Assembly (NCBI GenBank): GCA_029203145.1
Contig: CP119309.1
Coordinates: forward strand, 1,885,001-1,949,000
Origin: Candidatus Brevundimonas phytovorans
GTDB lineage: Bacteria; Pseudomonadota; Alphaproteobacteria; Caulobacterales; Caulobacteraceae
Direction: 5' to 3'
Length of the DNA: 64,000 nt
This document shows, one piece after another, positions 59,585 to 64,000 of this stretch. The position numbers and the translations under genes are program-made. The notes under the pieces were generated by a model. The model worked only from the letters and a program-made list of their open reading frames with translations, made no database searches and was not told where the DNA came from. Positions within the stretch are counted from its first letter, which is position 1. Each line of letters begins with the position of its first letter.

Positions 59585-60067
59585 CTAGCGCTGCACCTTG
59601 GCGCGCACCTGGGCGGCGACCGCCGGGCTGACGAAACTCTCGATCGCGCCGTCCAGACGAGCGATCTCCTTCACCAGCCGCGAGGCGATAGCCTGATGGC
59701 GCGGATCGGCCATCAGGAACACGGTCTCTATGTCGCTGTTGAGGCGCTGATTCATCGCGGTCATCTGGAACTCGTACTCAAAGTCCGCGACCGCGCGCAG
59801 GCCGCGCACGATGACGTTAGCGTTCACCTCTTCGGCGAAATGCATCAACAGGCTGCTGAACGGCCGTACCTCGATGTCGGCGTTGAAACGCGCCACCTCG
59901 GTCTTGAGCATCTCGACGCGCTCGGCGGTCGAGAACAGCGGCCCCTTGTCGTCGTTCTGGGCCACGCCGATGACCAGCCGGTCGACCAGCTTGATGGCAC
60001 GCCCGATGATATCCATGTGGCCGTTCGTGACCGGGTCGAAAGTTCCCGGATACAGTCCGATGCGCAT
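59585..60067 (-). CDS. coaD: Phosphopantetheine adenylyltransferase
   Basis: This 160-aa nucleotidyltransferase has GLYPGTFDPVTNGHMDI at 4-20 with the (T/N)GH nucleotide motif, VRGLRAVADFEYEFQMTAMNQ near 90-110, and the final ISSRxxKE-like ASRLVKEIARLDG near 131. It makes dephospho-CoA from phosphopantetheine and ATP, the penultimate step of CoA synthesis. ATG 60067 has GGGGAGG 8-14 nt upstream and matches the family start. Confidence 0.96.
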   Translation of the reverse strand: MRIGLYPGTFDPVTNGHMDIIGRAIKLVDRLVIGVAQNDDKGPLFSTAERVEMLKTEVARFNADIEVRPFSSLLMHFAEEVNANVIVRGLRAVADFEYEFQMTAMNQRLNSDIETVFLMADPRHQAIASRLVKEIARLDGAIESFVSPAVAAQVRAKVQR

Positions 60068-60119
60068 GGCCTTCGCCTCCCCGCGTTTCGATCCGTTTAG
60101 CAGGTGCGAAATCAACGGC

Positions 60120-60914
60120 CTAGATCGTCTGACACGGGTTTGATCGCCAGGCGTCGATCAGGCGCCCGATCAGGGCCTCCGCCGGAGGAAAAGCTTGGCC
60201 GTCGATGGCCGCGACGGCGCAAGCAGGCGTGGCGCTGTTGCAGATGAAGGCGGCGTCGAAACTCGCCAGATCGGACAGATACGCCGGGCGGGTTTCGCTG
60301 GCCAGGCCAAGCTCCGCCATCGCGCGTTGCAGCAAGGCCTGGCCTGTCCCTGCCAGCATGGGGGCCTCGGGCCAGACCACCGTCTCGCCCTGGACGAAGC
60401 CGATGTTCCAGATGGAGCCTTCGGAGATTCGCCCCTCGCCATCGACGAACAGAGCATCGTCGAACCCGGCCAGCACCGCCTGACGCCGCGCGCGGGTCAG
60501 GCCAAAGGTGGCGGCGTGCTTCAGATGCGGAACTTCGCGCGCATAGACCTGTGTCTGGAGCCGAATGCCGTCCGACAATGGCGCGGGCGGATCAAACACG
60601 CCCACCATGACCTTGGGCCGCCCGACCCAGTGAGGCGCGCGCATGGAAATCTCGGGTGCGAACAGACTCACCCTCATCCACGCATCTGTCCGCTCGGCCA
60701 GAGCCGTTCGCATTTGATCGCGCAAGACGGCCTCAGCGACCGGTTCGCCGAATAAAGCCGTCGCCTCACCCTCCAGCCGGGCAAGATGAAGGTCCAGCCC
60801 TCGAACTCCGCCGCCCTCCACGCGGAACGAGGTAAAGGCGCCGTAGTTGACCAAGGCCTGATGGGCCAGGTCTTCTACGGAAGCCGGCTCGCCATTGACG
60901 AAGAGCGCGCTCAC
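60120..60914 (-). CDS. Class IV aminotransferase family protein (PLP enzyme)
   Basis: This 264-aa fold-type IV PLP protein has the Schiff-base Lys132 in VPHLKHAATFGLTRARRQA, E165 in GRISEGSIWN, and cofactor phosphate contacts near AGTGQALLQRAM. The family includes 4-amino-4-deoxychorismate lyase, branched-chain and D-amino-acid aminotransferases. Length and the NYGAFTSFRV opening fit the lyase/DAAT side, but the sequence does not settle it. The GTG start at 60914 overlaps the preceding stop (GTGA), which decides the start inside a longer open frame. Confidence 0.85.
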   Translation of the reverse strand: MSALFVNGEPASVEDLAHQALVNYGAFTSFRVEGGGVRGLDLHLARLEGEATALFGEPVAEAVLRDQMRTALAERTDAWMRVSLFAPEISMRAPHWVGRPKVMVGVFDPPAPLSDGIRLQTQVYAREVPHLKHAATFGLTRARRQAVLAGFDDALFVDGEGRISEGSIWNIGFVQGETVVWPEAPMLAGTGQALLQRAMAELGLASETRPAYLSDLASFDAAFICNSATPACAVAAIDGQAFPPAEALIGRLIDAWRSNPCQTI

Positions 60915-61687
60915 GCGTCGGCGACAGCTTGAGGAAGCTGCGTGTTTGTCAGCGCCTTGGTTCGATAACGCTTCAGTATCCAGAACAGCAGGGCGGGAAG
61001 CGGCAGCCAGACCATCAGAATCCACGGTTCCAACACCCCGGGCCCCTTGACCGCCGCCGCACTGAGAAACGCGACGTTGATCGGCTGGAACTGCCATGCG
61101 CCGTTGCTCCAGTTCAACGCGATTTGAGCCACGCCGAAAAGGCTCGCTGCCATCCAGCCCCACCGCCGACGCCAGGCAGCAACCCCTGCCGTCACCAGAC
61201 AGAGCAGCGGGGCAAGAACAACGCCGGCCAGCACAGCGTAATGCAGCGGCGACTTTCCTTGCAGGCTGAACCCGCTTGCAGCCGCCACCTGGGCAGGACT
61301 GACGACATTGAGGTGAATACCGTCAATCAGCCAAGGGCCTTCGCCCTGACGCATCATGCGAGCGGAGACCAGCACGTTTTGTTGGGTATATTCCAACAGT
61401 TGGGTCACCTCATACGTCGAAGTTCCCCCAGCAACGACGTTGGAGCTCCATGATACGACCCTACTGCTCGCGGGCTTTCCAGCCACGGCACAGCGACCGA
61501 GGTCTGCGAGCGCCGGGGCCGTGATCTGAGGCCGCATCGTCGTTGTGCTCTGACTAGAAAGCGCCTCGACGTTACCGTCGCGCACCCACTCGTAGGCCTC
61601 ACGTCCCTGTTCCACACGCGCCGGGTCGGCTTGCGGCAAGGCGCAAGCCGACAGCATCATGACAACGGCGGCCATCAAAATGCGCAT
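60911..61687 (-). CDS. Membrane-anchored lipoprotein of unknown function
   Basis: This 258-aa protein has a lipoprotein signal MRILMAAVVMMLSAC with Cys15, a periplasmic domain to about residue 140 (TTTMRPQITAPALADLG, STYEVTQLLEYTQQNVLVSARM), and then three hydrophobic segments at about 150-170, 178-192 and 215-240 ending in a basic tail. A lipidated N-terminus followed by several membrane helices is an unusual layout. No family is recognised. It is translationally coupled to the aminotransferase gene by a 4-nt overlap. Confidence 0.75.
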   Translation of the reverse strand: MRILMAAVVMMLSACALPQADPARVEQGREAYEWVRDGNVEALSSQSTTTMRPQITAPALADLGRCAVAGKPASSRVVSWSSNVVAGGTSTYEVTQLLEYTQQNVLVSARMMRQGEGPWLIDGIHLNVVSPAQVAAASGFSLQGKSPLHYAVLAGVVLAPLLCLVTAGVAAWRRRWGWMAASLFGVAQIALNWSNGAWQFQPINVAFLSAAAVKGPGVLEPWILMVWLPLPALLFWILKRYRTKALTNTQLPQAVADA

Positions 61688-61696
61688 AGCGCCCCT

Positions 61697-61728
61697 CCCC
61701 TCATCCCAGTCATACTGTGGACGAGGGG
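61697..61728 (-). terminator. Possible gyrA terminator hairpin
   Basis: CCCCTCATCCCAGT (61697-61710) and ACTGTGGACGAGGGG (61714-61728) pair with one mismatch and one bulge around a 3-nt loop. The hairpin lies 12 nt past the gyrA stop codon in the 52-nt gap before the next gene. There is no clear T run after it, so termination may be partial. Confidence 0.45.
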
Positions 61729-61739
61729 CTTCTGAAGGG

Positions 61740-64000
<2,261 letters not shown>

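Overview
The window is high-GC DNA from an alphaproteobacterium. A Caulobacterales member (Brevundimonas/Caulobacter type) is likely. I infer this from the core block on the right: gyrA, coaD and two exported cyclophilins side by side, an arginine succinyltransferase (ast) operon, tamA-tamB, phhA and hspQ. No database search was possible, so the genus is a guess.

Positions 1-39,771 are an accessory catabolic region whose content fits aerobic steroid degradation by the 9,10-seco pathway. A leftward operon (15041 to 8119) encodes A/B-ring enzymes: the 3-HSA hydroxylase oxygenase and reductase (HsaA, HsaB types), the meta-cleavage product hydrolase (HsaD), the dienoate hydratase, aldolase and acylating aldehyde dehydrogenase (HsaE/F/G), plus a TIM-barrel protein and an SDR not normally part of the set. 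A divergent 16-kb rightward operon (15178 to 31441) starts with the extradiol dioxygenase (HsaC) and continues with C/D-ring enzymes: IpdA/IpdB, EchA20-like hydrolase, IpdC, a second crotonase, four acyl-CoA dehydrogenase subunits, two thiolases, two SDRs, a MaoC hydratase, a ketosteroid isomerase with its catalytic residues intact, and a FadD3-like CoA ligase. Many junctions are TGATG or ATGA, so translation is probably coupled.

The outer parts of the region hold: a partial unknown protein with a possible 2OG-oxygenase HxD/H...R pattern (1-836); a TetR regulator with a GTAAGT-GTTT-ACTTAC palindrome in front of it; a side module of acyl-CoA dehydrogenase, CaiB CoA-transferase, aldehyde dehydrogenase, YihU-like dehydrogenase and aldo/keto reductase (1751-7503); a second TetR (7541); a 222-aa orphan coupled to a 3-alpha-hydroxysteroid dehydrogenase (31540-32969); a Baeyer-Villiger monooxygenase (33099-35012); two SDRs and a short Old Yellow Enzyme with a cysteine cluster (35091-37859); a third TetR (37973); and a ferredoxin-reductase type flavoprotein (38566-39771). 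A shared motif, roughly TCATACAAAYGTTCA, lies upstream of three of these units and may mark a steroid regulon. KstD, KshA and a porin/uptake gene are not in the window and must be elsewhere if the pathway is complete.

A tRNA-Lys gene (40130-40206) separates this region from core genes, with its 3' end facing the catabolic side, as expected for a genomic-island boundary. Right of it are an AMACR-like racemase, a small lipoprotein, tamA-tamB, arsC-like, a membrane protein, an M20 hydrolase followed by astA-astD-(small membrane protein)-astB, phhA, hspQ, ppx/gppA, two cyclophilins, coaD, a class IV aminotransferase, a lipoprotein and gyrA (runs off the right edge). Three roughly 150-bp intergenic inverted-repeat elements are present only in this core part.
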